From positions 1 through 11,820 of the forward strand of contig WALG01000073.1 of assembly GCA_015522955.1 (NCBI GenBank): DNA of 11,820 nucleotides, in the 5' to 3' direction. Under the pieces are notes generated by a model. It saw only the letters and a program-made list of their open reading frames with translations. It ran no database searches and was not told the origin of the DNA. Positions 1 through 7,545 of this stretch are shown here, piece after piece. A program made the position numbers and the translations under genes. The first letter of the stretch is position 1; each line of letters starts with the position of its first letter. This DNA is from DHVE2 group archaeon (lineage in GTDB: Archaea > Thermoplasmatota > Thermoplasmata > Thermoplasmatales > Aciduliprofundaceae).

Positions 1-668
1 ATCCAGAATAAATAATAGGAATATTTCTTACTCCACGTTTTTATTTCTCTGAGTCTTGCGCTTAAATTAAATTCAGACCTGGCGATGAACCTATCTCTTT
101 CGTTTAAATATTTCCTATAAATGATATCTAGTATATTTTTTATATGTATACTCTCTCTTTCTTTTATCTCCCAGTTTTTACCGGTAACAAGGGGATATAT
201 CTTAAGGGCATCTATTTCTATCAATCTCCACCAGAGGTCAAAATCTTCTGCATACTGCAAATCTCTCCACCCACCAACTTCTTCCAGAAGATGACGAGGA
301 TAGACACCTGAATAGATGGCCTGTAATGCATATTTATCCCTATGGTTCCATTTTTCATATGATTTAATTAATTCCCACCATTGAGGGAGATATATTGTAT
401 CGAGATCCACGGGGATTATATATTCTCCCAGTGAGTTCTCAAATGCTATTTGACGCCCTCTTCCACGACTACATCTCTCTATTATTATTTTGAAATTTGG
501 AAATTTCTTAGCATATTCTCTCAGGATCTCTCTAGTGCTATCTGTGGATTTGCTATCCACCACAACTATCTCGAACTCTCTGGGATTTATGTATCTCAAT
601 ATGGATTCCAAACTTGCTCTTATTCTAGGGGCTGCATTGTAAACTGTAGTGCATATAGAGTATTTCAT
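1..668 (-). CDS. Family 2 glycosyltransferase, C-terminus cut by window edge
   Basis: The reading frame is open from the ATG at 668 to the window edge (222 codons plus 2 bases), so the C-terminus is missing. The N-terminus (MKYSICTTVYNAAPRI) is the first strand of a GT-A fold. EIVVVDSKSTDSTREIL (residues 33-49) is the nucleotide-sugar binding part, VDLDT (87-91) is the DXD-type metal site, and GGW followed by AEDFDLWWR (132-148) is the acceptor-side ED motif of family GT2. The enzyme should transfer a sugar from an activated donor to a glycan or lipid-linked acceptor on the cytoplasmic face; donor and acceptor cannot be read from the sequence. The start is firm: GGAGGTGA (673-680) lies 4 bases upstream, and the ATG overlaps the TGA of the upstream methyltransferase gene (ATGA), which implies translational coupling. 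No membrane segment is seen in the visible part. Confidence 0.88.
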   Translation of the reverse strand, partial: MKYSICTTVYNAAPRIRASLESILRYINPREFEIVVVDSKSTDSTREILREYAKKFPNFKIIIERCSRGRGRQIAFENSLGEYIIPVDLDTIYLPQWWELIKSYEKWNHRDKYALQAIYSGVYPRHLLEEVGGWRDLQYAEDFDLWWRLIEIDALKIYPLVTGKNWEIKERESIHIKNILDIIYRKYLNERDRFIARSEFNLSARLREIKTWSKKYSYYLFW

Positions 669-1516
669 CTATTCACCTCCGCTTCAAATCCACCAACCTG
701 TGAGTTTATGCGCCATAATTTTTTAACACTAAATCCGCAATCCTCAAACTTATTTTTCAAGCGCTCAAAGCCATGGTGGTATTCGATCACATATCTTGGA
801 ACTTTTCTGAGGATCTTGCAGGGTACAGAGAGCAACGAGTATTCACATCCTTCACAATCGAATTTTGCGATATCGATGCTATGCTGAGAGAGAACCTTTG
901 CTACTGAAACTGCTTTAACTCTGTACTTTCTATTCCCTCCCAATCCAAAATCTGTGGAACCCAGTTTTTCATAGGCAAGTTCTATCTCTCCATCTCTATC
1001 TGCCACAGCAAGATTATAAACCTCATTGTTTACTTTATTGAGTTCCAAATTTCTTCTTATAACGGGTATATTCTTCCTCTGTGCCTCATAAATTATCACT
1101 TTCTTTGCGCCCCACTTTGAGAACAGAACTGCAGAGTATCCAATGTATCCACCCACATCCAGAACAATTTTATCTCTAAAATCAAATACTTTGTAATAAC
1201 TTTCCAGGGGTTCCATAAGCACACTTAAATGATGTAAATATCCTGCAATGAAAATATCCTTCTTTCTTGTGTAAACGATTCCATTTCTTGTGTCTATAAT
1301 CTCCCAGCCCCGGTGGGTGAGGTTCCTCAATTTCCAAAATTCTGTTTTGCCATGGACAACTATACCTCCATCATTGCTCCATTTTATATCCACTTTCACA
1401 GAACGATTTAAGAATATAGGCACGATGGCCCAAGGATTTTTTAAATATTTGAATGAGAATCTAATTGAGTCAAAAAGGGGCGTAGTTTTTAGTGGGGTAT
1501 AAGTTATCTCCTTCAT
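665..1516 (-). CDS. FkbM-family SAM-dependent methyltransferase
   Basis: 283 residues. The SAM-binding motif I is VLDVGGYIGYSA (residues 118-129), with the acidic ribose-binding residue E144 in IIYEA. The FkbM signature DCEGCEY (220-226, compare family D-x-E-G-x-E) and IEYHHGF (244-250) follow. The first roughly 110 residues are a less conserved N-terminal extension. Family members O-methylate sugars or polyketides; beside a glycosyltransferase, glycan methylation is the likely role (inference). A longer frame exists from 1576, but I chose the ATG at 1516: a perfect GGAGGTGA (1522-1529) sits 5 bases before it, and the extra 20 residues would overlap the likely promoter. It is first in a minus-strand operon with the glycosyltransferase (ATGA overlap). 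Confidence 0.88.
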   Translation of the reverse strand: MKEITYTPLKTTPLFDSIRFSFKYLKNPWAIVPIFLNRSVKVDIKWSNDGGIVVHGKTEFWKLRNLTHRGWEIIDTRNGIVYTRKKDIFIAGYLHHLSVLMEPLESYYKVFDFRDKIVLDVGGYIGYSAVLFSKWGAKKVIIYEAQRKNIPVIRRNLELNKVNNEVYNLAVADRDGEIELAYEKLGSTDFGLGGNRKYRVKAVSVAKVLSQHSIDIAKFDCEGCEYSLLSVPCKILRKVPRYVIEYHHGFERLKNKFEDCGFSVKKLWRINSQVGGFEAEVNR

Positions 1517-1554
1517 GATGCTCACCTCCGGTCTAAAATTAAAAATTGCTCTGG

Positions 1555-1568
1555 TTTTAAAAATATAT
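1555..1568 (-). promoter_or_regulatory. TATA-box candidate for the methyltransferase-glycosyltransferase operon
   Basis: Read on the minus strand, the sequence ATATATTTTTAAAA lies about 45 bases before the ATG at 1516. A start about 26 bases downstream of its centre would give a leader of roughly 20 bases carrying the GGAGGTGA ribosome site. A second AT-rich element (TTATAA on the minus strand at 1605-1610) is a possible alternative. Confidence 0.45.
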
Positions 1569-1637
1569 TGCTCCAAATCCTTTTGGTGATTAAGAAAAAT
1601 AATTTTATAATCTGATAATCACAAACGTAGAAATCCC

Positions 1638-1645
1638 TAAATATG
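1638..1645 (+). promoter_or_regulatory. TATA-box candidate for the PAP2 phosphatase gene
   Basis: TAAATATG is centred about 25 bases before the ATG at 1666, the distance at which archaeal transcription would begin at the start codon itself (leaderless). No ribosome-binding site is visible before this ATG. TTTTATAA at 1603-1610 is an alternative that would give a leader of about 30 bases. Confidence 0.4.
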
Positions 1646-1665
1646 CAATCTCCATATAACTCTGT

Positions 1666-2244
1666 ATGACCCTTGAAAATCTCAATGTACACATATTTCA
1701 TGCCATAAACTCTCTAGCAGGAAAAAATCCATATCTCGATGCGTTTATGATCTTCTCTGCCCAGTACATTGTTTACCTTATCCCCATGGTTATTCTCTAT
1801 CTCTGGTTTGGCAAAAAGGGAGATAAGGGATTTTCACTTTTTCTCTTTCTCTCAACTTTTCTGAGTATTCTGGTGTCTGCGGGTATAAGCATGGTGTACT
1901 ATCATCCAAGACCATTTGCAGAGGGACTTGGAACCTTGCTAATAAGCCACGCTCCTGACAGTTCATTTCCCAGTGACCATACCGCTGCTATATTCGGTTT
2001 TGCTCTACCTTTCCTATTTTTCCGAAAATATCGCTGGGGCACTATATTTGTAGCCCTTGCCACGCTGGTTGGCTATGCACGGGTATTCTGCGGAGTGCAT
2101 TTTCCCTTTGATATAATTGGTGGCTTTCTTGTTGCTTTAATCGTGGTCGTTGTTCTCTATATCCTCCGTGAACCGGTTTTTTCCGGAATCTTGAGAATAG
2201 TGTCTGTCTATGAGCATCACTTTGCCCATCACCGGGATGATTAA
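1666..2244 (+). CDS. PAP2-family membrane phosphatase (polyprenyl-diphosphatase-like)
   Basis: 192 residues, mostly hydrophobic with about five membrane segments (roughly 28-47, 56-78, 105-119, 125-140, 148-167). The three catalytic blocks of the PAP2 superfamily are present: YYHPRPF (79-85, with the RP), SFPSDH (100-105, the PSGH box with Asp for Gly), and R139-x5-H145-x3-D149. The reaction is removal of a phosphate from a lipid phosphate or pyrophosphate at the membrane surface. Family members of this size (BcrC-like) recycle undecaprenyl or dolichyl pyrophosphate. Together with nearby glycan genes, regenerating the dolichol-type carrier is the best guess; phosphatidic-acid or glycerol-lipid phosphatase activity is the alternative. 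A charged tail (EHHFAHHRDD) ends the protein. There is no Shine-Dalgarno site; a leaderless start is likely. Confidence 0.88.
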   Translation: MTLENLNVHIFHAINSLAGKNPYLDAFMIFSAQYIVYLIPMVILYLWFGKKGDKGFSLFLFLSTFLSILVSAGISMVYYHPRPFAEGLGTLLISHAPDSSFPSDHTAAIFGFALPFLFFRKYRWGTIFVALATLVGYARVFCGVHFPFDIIGGFLVALIVVVVLYILREPVFSGILRIVSVYEHHFAHHRDD

Positions 2245-2272
2245 AGATGAATAAGTGTATAAAAGAAAAAAA

Positions 2273-2280
2273 TTTATACA
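2273..2280 (+). promoter_or_regulatory. TATA-box candidate for the surface peptidase gene
   Basis: TTTATACA is centred about 25 bases before the ATG at 2301, implying a leaderless transcript; no ribosome site lies between. A second TATA-like stretch (TATAAAAG, 2258-2265) is 15 bases further upstream and could drive a short-leader transcript. Confidence 0.5.
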
Positions 2281-2300
2281 TCTAATTATTTTAAAAATTA

Positions 2301-4559
2301 ATGGGATGGAAAAAGAGGTTATCATTAACCCTTGTGGTTGCGCTGCTTGTTCCGGCCATATATTTCTCAGGTCCTGTGCCTCCTGCGCATGGTGGCGTGA
2401 TAAGCAATACTGCGCTCTATAATGCACCGCCCCTTTTATTGCCCATATTGGTGCTTGTCAACTCTACAATTTATCCTCAAATTTCTCCCCTTTTACACAC
2501 CCTTGAGAGGGTGATGTATGACGAAAATTATTATTATTACTTTATTACAAAGAAGGTAGGAGGCGAGACACCAGAAGAGATAAGGGATATGATAAGGGAA
2601 GAATATGCATCCGATAAATTAAAGGGTGCAATCCTCATTGGCAACATTTCTCTGGCAAGATACGAGGATGATGTTACGGGAGAGGTAGTCTCTTTTCCCT
2701 ACTATTATATGGATCTTGACGGTGTGTGGAAAGATACCAATGGTGATGGCATAATTGACACACCCTCGGGAAATAATTTTCCGGAGATATGGATAGGAAT
2801 AGTGCGTTCTACAGGGGATGGGAATAATATAACGCAGATTGAGGCCTATATCCACAGAGTTATAAATTATCTGGAGGGGAGATACGATGCCGAGGTAAAG
2901 AGCGGAGTATTTGTGGATAATGATTTTCTCTATCTTGCGAATAAAATAGAAAACTCAGTGGCGTATCCATATGTGGGGATGGATATTGTGGATAACAGCA
3001 CGGATTCTCACACATTTTTGAGATTCTTATCGAAAGAGTATGCGTATGGGTATATGGTGGTACATTCTGATGGAAATGCGTATCTCCTCAAAACTGGGGC
3101 AGGATATGAAAAGATATATGCCCATGAATTGAAGAATACAGGTGCTCTATTTTACACAGATTTGAGTTGCTATGGAGCATCATTCGAGAAAGGTGCCATA
3201 GCAAATCATCTGCTGATGACGAAGGATTCCAGGGTCTTAGGAGTGCTGACTTACACGGCTCAGGGCTATCCAGATGCCATGTTGGTCTATCATATAGATA
3301 TGGCAAAGGGTATGAGTTTTGGGTCCTCGCTGGTGGATTATATTTTCGATACTGTAGTTAATCTCACATATTTCAACGCGCATGATGCCATGCTTGCCTA
3401 TCTTGGTTTTCCATTTTTGAAGCCCTGGAGACCATCCGGATATAGAGAGATACATCCTCTGGACATATATGGAAATGAGGGGTTGTTATCCTATGCGAAG
3501 AAATATGGATGGAAAGGGAATGGAAGTAAAGATTCACCAATCCAGATTTCGCATATCATGATTTTCCAGCCTCTGGGCGAGAAGTTGCTATCGCTCAGTG
3601 ATATCACGCTCCATGTGGAGATATCGCACTGCTTCTTTCTTGCGGGATATGACCCTCTGATAATGGCCGGGATAGGAATTTACAAGTCACAAAATGTTGT
3701 TATCAGGGATAATGAAATTTACCATGCCGAGATACTGGTCTGGACCTCCAGGAATGTGGTGGTGAAGGATAATATCCTAAAATCCTACTCTTATGAATGG
3801 ATTTCCATATCTGTTGAGAACTCCTCTTTTGTTGATGTCATAGATAACACCATTATAAATGGCACGGGCATCACTGTATTGGGAAGAGAAAGGTACGTAT
3901 GGAACAATGAAACACACACGTCAATGAAGGAGATTTACTATTACTCTTCTGATATCAATGTGAGTTACAACAAAATTGTTGGCGAGACCGGAATAATGTT
4001 TTTTGTGGTAAAAGATTCCACGATGTTCAGAAATGATGTGGAATTTATTAACCAGGGTCTGATTCTAACCAGTTCTATAGATAACATTATTTTAGAAAAC
4101 AATTTCACTCTATGCTTTGATAAATTGAATGAGTCCCAGATTTCAGAGGAGTTATATTACTTTAGAATATACAATTCCCATGGAAATCATATTTATCTCA
4201 ACAATTTCATGTACAGAGGCTCTCCCTTCCAGTATGTGAGTTTTTCAGAATTAATTAGTATAGGAGATCTCTGGAAAGAAAATGTGAGTACGAGAAATTA
4301 CTGGAACACGAGCAAGTATGGAAATTACTGGGAATGGTGGGCATTGAAGAACGATACCAATGACAGGAACCATGACGGGATAGTGGATTATCCATATGTT
4401 CTCGATGCCAACAATACTGATTACAAACCACTCAAAAAGCCTTATATCTGGAAGAGCCAGGAAAATCGAAATAAGAGATTGAATCTCTGGATTATAGTGA
4501 TATCCATTATCCTAATAATCATTGTAATTATGGCAGGAATATATGGGAGAAGAAAATGA
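2301..4559 (+). CDS. Secreted C25-like (clan CD) cysteine peptidase fused to a NosD-like beta-helix, membrane-anchored
   Basis: 752 residues. A signal peptide (GWKKR, then a hydrophobic core 8-22, possible cut near AHG 29-31) and a C-terminal membrane helix (728-747) followed by YGRRK suggest an outside-facing protein held by its C-terminus. Residues about 100-370 resemble gingipain-type peptidases: GAILIGNI (109-116), the calcium-site-like DTNGDGIIDT (145-154), YMVVHSDG with His255, and YTDLSCYGASF with Cys290. The 35-residue His-Cys spacing fits clan CD, although the usual His-Gly is His-Ser here. From about 404 (KGNGSKDSPIQISHI) to 640 run beta-helix repeats (NVVIRDNEI, NVVVKDNIL, FVDVIDNTI), closed by the NosD-like ending GNYWEWW (674-680), DGIVDYPYV and DYKPLKKPY. 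Sixteen N-X-S/T sequons suggest heavy N-glycosylation. A peptidase or adhesin on the cell surface is inferred; the substrate is unknown. Confidence 0.75.
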   Translation: MGWKKRLSLTLVVALLVPAIYFSGPVPPAHGGVISNTALYNAPPLLLPILVLVNSTIYPQISPLLHTLERVMYDENYYYYFITKKVGGETPEEIRDMIREEYASDKLKGAILIGNISLARYEDDVTGEVVSFPYYYMDLDGVWKDTNGDGIIDTPSGNNFPEIWIGIVRSTGDGNNITQIEAYIHRVINYLEGRYDAEVKSGVFVDNDFLYLANKIENSVAYPYVGMDIVDNSTDSHTFLRFLSKEYAYGYMVVHSDGNAYLLKTGAGYEKIYAHELKNTGALFYTDLSCYGASFEKGAIANHLLMTKDSRVLGVLTYTAQGYPDAMLVYHIDMAKGMSFGSSLVDYIFDTVVNLTYFNAHDAMLAYLGFPFLKPWRPSGYREIHPLDIYGNEGLLSYAKKYGWKGNGSKDSPIQISHIMIFQPLGEKLLSLSDITLHVEISHCFFLAGYDPLIMAGIGIYKSQNVVIRDNEIYHAEILVWTSRNVVVKDNILKSYSYEWISISVENSSFVDVIDNTIINGTGITVLGRERYVWNNETHTSMKEIYYYSSDINVSYNKIVGETGIMFFVVKDSTMFRNDVEFINQGLILTSSIDNIILENNFTLCFDKLNESQISEELYYFRIYNSHGNHIYLNNFMYRGSPFQYVSFSELISIGDLWKENVSTRNYWNTSKYGNYWEWWALKNDTNDRNHDGIVDYPYVLDANNTDYKPLKKPYIWKSQENRNKRLNLWIIVISIILIIIVIMAGIYGRRK

Positions 4560-4590
4560 TTTGCATACTCTAATTCTCTGGAAGGTAATT

Positions 4591-4598
4591 TTTTATAC
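4591..4598 (+). promoter_or_regulatory. TATA-box candidate for the nucleotidyltransferase-glmS operon
   Basis: TTTTATAC is centred about 25 bases before the ATG at 4620. The stretch between is pyrimidine-rich (CTCCTCTTTCTTTTC) and has no purine-rich ribosome site, so a leaderless mRNA is likely. A nearly identical TTTTTATACTC stands before the phosphoglucosamine mutase gene at 8097. Confidence 0.6.
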
Positions 4599-4619
4599 TC
4601 CTCTTTCTTTTCAATAAGT

Positions 4620-5783
4620 ATGCGAGCGATAATCCTTGCAGCGGGGGAGGGCTACAGACTAAGACCTTTGACCACGTATATGCCCAAGGTCATGCTTCCT
4701 GTGGGTAACAGGCCTATTATGGAGTATGTGATAGATGCTCTCAGGGATAATGAAGTTAAAGATATAACGGTGGTGGTAGGCTATATGGCCGATAAGATAA
4801 AGCAGTATTTTGGTAACGGTGCAGATTTTGGAGTTCACATCAGTTATGTGGAGCAGAAAAAACAGGTGGGTACGGCTCATGCACTTTATCAGGCCAGAAC
4901 GGATGAAGAATTTATTCTCCTTTACGGGGATAACATGATTGAGAGAGAGTGTGTTTATGAACTTCTAAACAGTGAGGTAAACACAATTATAGGGGCTTAC
5001 AGCACAAAACCATCAAGATATGGAGTAATTGAAGTTCGTGGCAGAAAACTGGTTAAGATAAGGGAGAAACCTCCTATAAATGAAGAATCTATAGTTTTCA
5101 CGGGTATGGGACATTTTGATGGAGAGATATTTAAGGTTATAGAGGAGAAAATGAAGGAAGAGGTATACAAACTCCCCGATGTTCTCAATACCATGGACAT
5201 AAAATTAAAGGTTCTTGATTGTGACTGGAGAGATGCTGTATTTCCCTGGGACCTCCTTGAACTAAACAGTTACTCGCTGAGGGGCAATATTAGAAAACTT
5301 GCGGGTAAAATTGAGGAATCCACAATAATAGGTAATGTGGAGATTGGCGAGAATACCAAGATAGGTGCGGGCACATATATTCGTGGAAATGTACGAATCG
5401 GAGAGAACTGTGAAATAGGTCCCAACAGTGTTATAATTGGAGATACCAGTATAGGAGAAGGCGTGAGAATAGGAGCCCTGAGTTACGTGGAGAACTCCAT
5501 AATAATGAATGATGCAGACATAGGGGCCAATGTTTTCCTCAAGGATGCAGTAGTAGGTAGAGAGGTTACGATAGGTGCGAAGTTTGTTACCATATCTGGA
5601 AAGGTAAGCAAGATTGTGGAAAGAGAAATAGTTGAGGTTGAGGGCAGTGTGGTGATAGGAGACGGGGCCTCGCTGGGCTCTGTGGTGGTTGCTCATCCTG
5701 GAGTTGTTGTAGGCTCCAACGCCAGAGTCGGGGATTTGAAGGTACTTGAAAGAGACGTAAGTAACTGGGAAAGTGTGAGGTAG
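4620..5783 (+). CDS. GlmU-like sugar-1-phosphate nucleotidyltransferase with left-handed beta-helix (acetyltransferase motifs absent)
   Basis: 387 residues. The N-terminal nucleotidyltransferase domain has LAAGEGYRLRP (6-16), PKVMLPVGNRP (22-32), QVGTAHAL (82-89) and YGD with metal-site Asp104, then IREKP (147-151) and WRDAVFPWDLL (203-213). From about 235 to 375, hexapeptide repeats (IGENTKIGAGTYI, IGENCEIGPNSVI) form a left-handed beta-helix. The expected reaction is NTP plus sugar-1-P to NDP-sugar; QxGTAHA suggests UTP with GlcNAc-1-P, but thymidylyl- or another uridylyltransferase is possible. Oddities: GTR in the signature loop is GYR, and the usual NAGxY is FTGMGHF (160-166). The tail lacks the PHxxYVGDS, ANLR and GRRKLG blocks that its paralogue at 9393 keeps, so acetyltransferase activity is doubtful. 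The stop lies 1 base before glmS; the two are surely cotranscribed. Confidence 0.85.
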   Translation: MRAIILAAGEGYRLRPLTTYMPKVMLPVGNRPIMEYVIDALRDNEVKDITVVVGYMADKIKQYFGNGADFGVHISYVEQKKQVGTAHALYQARTDEEFILLYGDNMIERECVYELLNSEVNTIIGAYSTKPSRYGVIEVRGRKLVKIREKPPINEESIVFTGMGHFDGEIFKVIEEKMKEEVYKLPDVLNTMDIKLKVLDCDWRDAVFPWDLLELNSYSLRGNIRKLAGKIEESTIIGNVEIGENTKIGAGTYIRGNVRIGENCEIGPNSVIIGDTSIGEGVRIGALSYVENSIIMNDADIGANVFLKDAVVGREVTIGAKFVTISGKVSKIVEREIVEVEGSVVIGDGASLGSVVVAHPGVVVGSNARVGDLKVLERDVSNWESVR

Positions 5784-5784
5784 T

Positions 5785-7545
5785 ATGTGCGGTATAGTGG
5801 GTTATATAGGATTCAGAAGTGCTAAAGACGTAATCCTTCGCTCTTTGAAGAGATTGGAGTACAGGGGTTATGACTCTGCTGGAGTTGCCATTGTGAATGA
5901 TGGTTTGAATGTTGAGAAGAAGAAGGGTTATATAGATTCCCTCAAGGTTGATTTTGATGGTACACTTGGCATAGGACACACTCGATGGGCCACTCACGGG
6001 GTGCCTGATGATAAAAATGCACATCCTTTTCTGGATTGCGGGGGCAATATAGCCATTGTGCATAACGGCATAATTGAGAATTATATATCTCTCAAGGAAG
6101 AACTTGTGAAGAAGGGACATAAATTCATCTCCGATACCGATAGCGAGGTGGTTGCCCATCTCATCGAAGAGTATTATAGGGGCGATTTCAAGGATGCGTT
6201 TTTCAGGGCAATATCCCGGCTCAAAGGGTCATTTGCAATAGCCGCAGTGCATAGGAGCGAGAGAAAGATAATGGCAGTTAAGCATGAGAGCCCCCTGGTT
6301 ATAGGCCTGGGTGACCATGAAAATTTTTTAGCCTCGGACATACCTGCATTTCTGGAGTATACGAAGAGGGTCATAGTTCTCAAAGATGGAGAGATATGCG
6401 AACTTACCGATGATTTTGTTCACGTATATGACTTCGAGGGCAATCCTGTTAGTAAAGAGGTACAGCATATAAAATGGAGCATTGAAGATGCTGAGAAATC
6501 GGGGTACGAGCATTTTATGCTCAAAGAGATATTTGAGCAGCCCAGGGCTGTGGATGACACTCTACACGCTCTTTTCTCTCGCAATGATCTTAATCTGGAT
6601 TTTGATAGGATTACCATTGTGGCCTGTGGCACTTCCTACCATGCGGGGCTGGTGGGTAAATATGTAATTGAAGAACTTCTCCGTGTCCCTGTGGAAGTTT
6701 ATTATGCATCCGAGTACCGTTACAGACCCAGGGTTGTTGATAATGCTTTAACTATCTTGATAACTCAGAGTGGTGAGACTGCAGATACCATTGCGGCAGC
6801 GAGAAGAGATAAATCTTCTGGCAATATCACTCTTGCCATAACCAATGTTGTTGGAAGTTCCATAACCAACTATGTGGATAAGGTGCTTTATACCAATGCG
6901 GGACCGGAAATAGGAGTTGCGGCTACAAAGACATTTACAGCGCAACTTGTCACCCTTTATTATTTTGCAATAGAGAGTGCCAGGCATCGGGGCATAATAT
7001 CAAGCACGACATATGAGAATTTGATGAGTTCTCTGCGCAAGGTGCCCCATAATATAGAGAATATGCTGGTAATGGCTACACAGATAATGAAGGAGGCAGA
7101 GAAGATACGTAAGAGCAAGAATATGTTTTTCATAGGTCGTGGCCTGAACTATCCCATAGCGCTTGAAGGTGCACTGAAAATGAAAGAGATCTCGTATATC
7201 CATGCAGAGGGCTATCCAGCGGGAGAGTTAAAGCATGGACCTCTGGCTCTTATCGAGAATAATGTGCCTGTAGTAGCCCTAATTCCACCAGATAGAACCT
7301 ATGAAAAGATACTCTCCAACGTGAAGGAGGTCAGTGCCCGGGATGCGTATGTGATAGGCATTTCTTCAAAGGATGAAGTGAGCAGGTATGTGGATACGCT
7401 AATCAAAGTCCCTGAGGGAGATCCCTTTTTCTCACCGTTTGTAAACGTTGTAGTTCTGCAACTTCTGGCGTATTATACGGCGAAGTTTTTAGGCAGAGAG
7501 ATAGACAAGCCTAGAAATCTGGCCAAGAGCGTTACCGTGGAGTAG
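5785..7545 (+). CDS. glmS: Glutamine--fructose-6-phosphate aminotransferase (isomerizing)
   Basis: 586 residues, close to the usual length of about 600. After removal of Met1 the nucleophile Cys2 (MCGIVGYIG) becomes N-terminal, as in class II glutamine amidotransferases. GHTRWATHG (64-72) and IVHNG (91-95) complete the glutaminase site. Two SIS sugar-isomerase domains follow, with CGTSYHAG (about 282-289), TQSGETADT (about 328-336), ATKTFTAQL, and AEGYPAGELKHGPLAL (about 475-490); the protein ends in the family's NLAKSVTVE. It makes glucosamine-6-P from fructose-6-P and glutamine in the cytoplasm, the committed step to UDP-GlcNAc. It starts 1 base after the upstream nucleotidyltransferase stop, with GTGAGGT (5775-5781) inside that gene as a modest ribosome site. 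Its TAG abuts, without any gap, the stop of the convergent gene. Confidence 0.97.
   Translation: MCGIVGYIGFRSAKDVILRSLKRLEYRGYDSAGVAIVNDGLNVEKKKGYIDSLKVDFDGTLGIGHTRWATHGVPDDKNAHPFLDCGGNIAIVHNGIIENYISLKEELVKKGHKFISDTDSEVVAHLIEEYYRGDFKDAFFRAISRLKGSFAIAAVHRSERKIMAVKHESPLVIGLGDHENFLASDIPAFLEYTKRVIVLKDGEICELTDDFVHVYDFEGNPVSKEVQHIKWSIEDAEKSGYEHFMLKEIFEQPRAVDDTLHALFSRNDLNLDFDRITIVACGTSYHAGLVGKYVIEELLRVPVEVYYASEYRYRPRVVDNALTILITQSGETADTIAAARRDKSSGNITLAITNVVGSSITNYVDKVLYTNAGPEIGVAATKTFTAQLVTLYYFAIESARHRGIISSTTYENLMSSLRKVPHNIENMLVMATQIMKEAEKIRKSKNMFFIGRGLNYPIALEGALKMKEISYIHAEGYPAGELKHGPLALIENNVPVVALIPPDRTYEKILSNVKEVSARDAYVIGISSKDEVSRYVDTLIKVPEGDPFFSPFVNVVVLQLLAYYTAKFLGREIDKPRNLAKSVTVE

Noticed and set aside
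450..887. 145-codon plus-strand open frame opposite the glycosyltransferase and methyltransferase genes
   Set aside because: Composition is that of an antisense shadow (rich in Ser, Tyr and Phe), and it crosses the overlap of two genes with clear motifs.
1517..1576. 20-residue N-terminal extension of the methyltransferase
   Set aside because: A perfect ribosome site at 1522-1529 falls inside the extension and serves the ATG at 1516; the extension also covers the likely TATA region.
5337..5480. Repeated IG-xx motifs considered as a DNA repeat array
   Set aside because: The periodicity is at the protein level (hexapeptide turns of a left-handed beta-helix), and the DNA units are not identical.
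5262..5696. 144-codon minus-strand open frame inside the nucleotidyltransferase gene
   Set aside because: It arises from the repetitive hexapeptide (IGxx) codons read antisense, giving a Tyr/Ser/Thr-rich pseudo-repeat.
5587..6159. 190-codon minus-strand open frame across the start of glmS
   Set aside because: It lies antisense to two well-supported genes, has no ribosome site or TATA element, and its translation shows no domain; it is a shadow frame.
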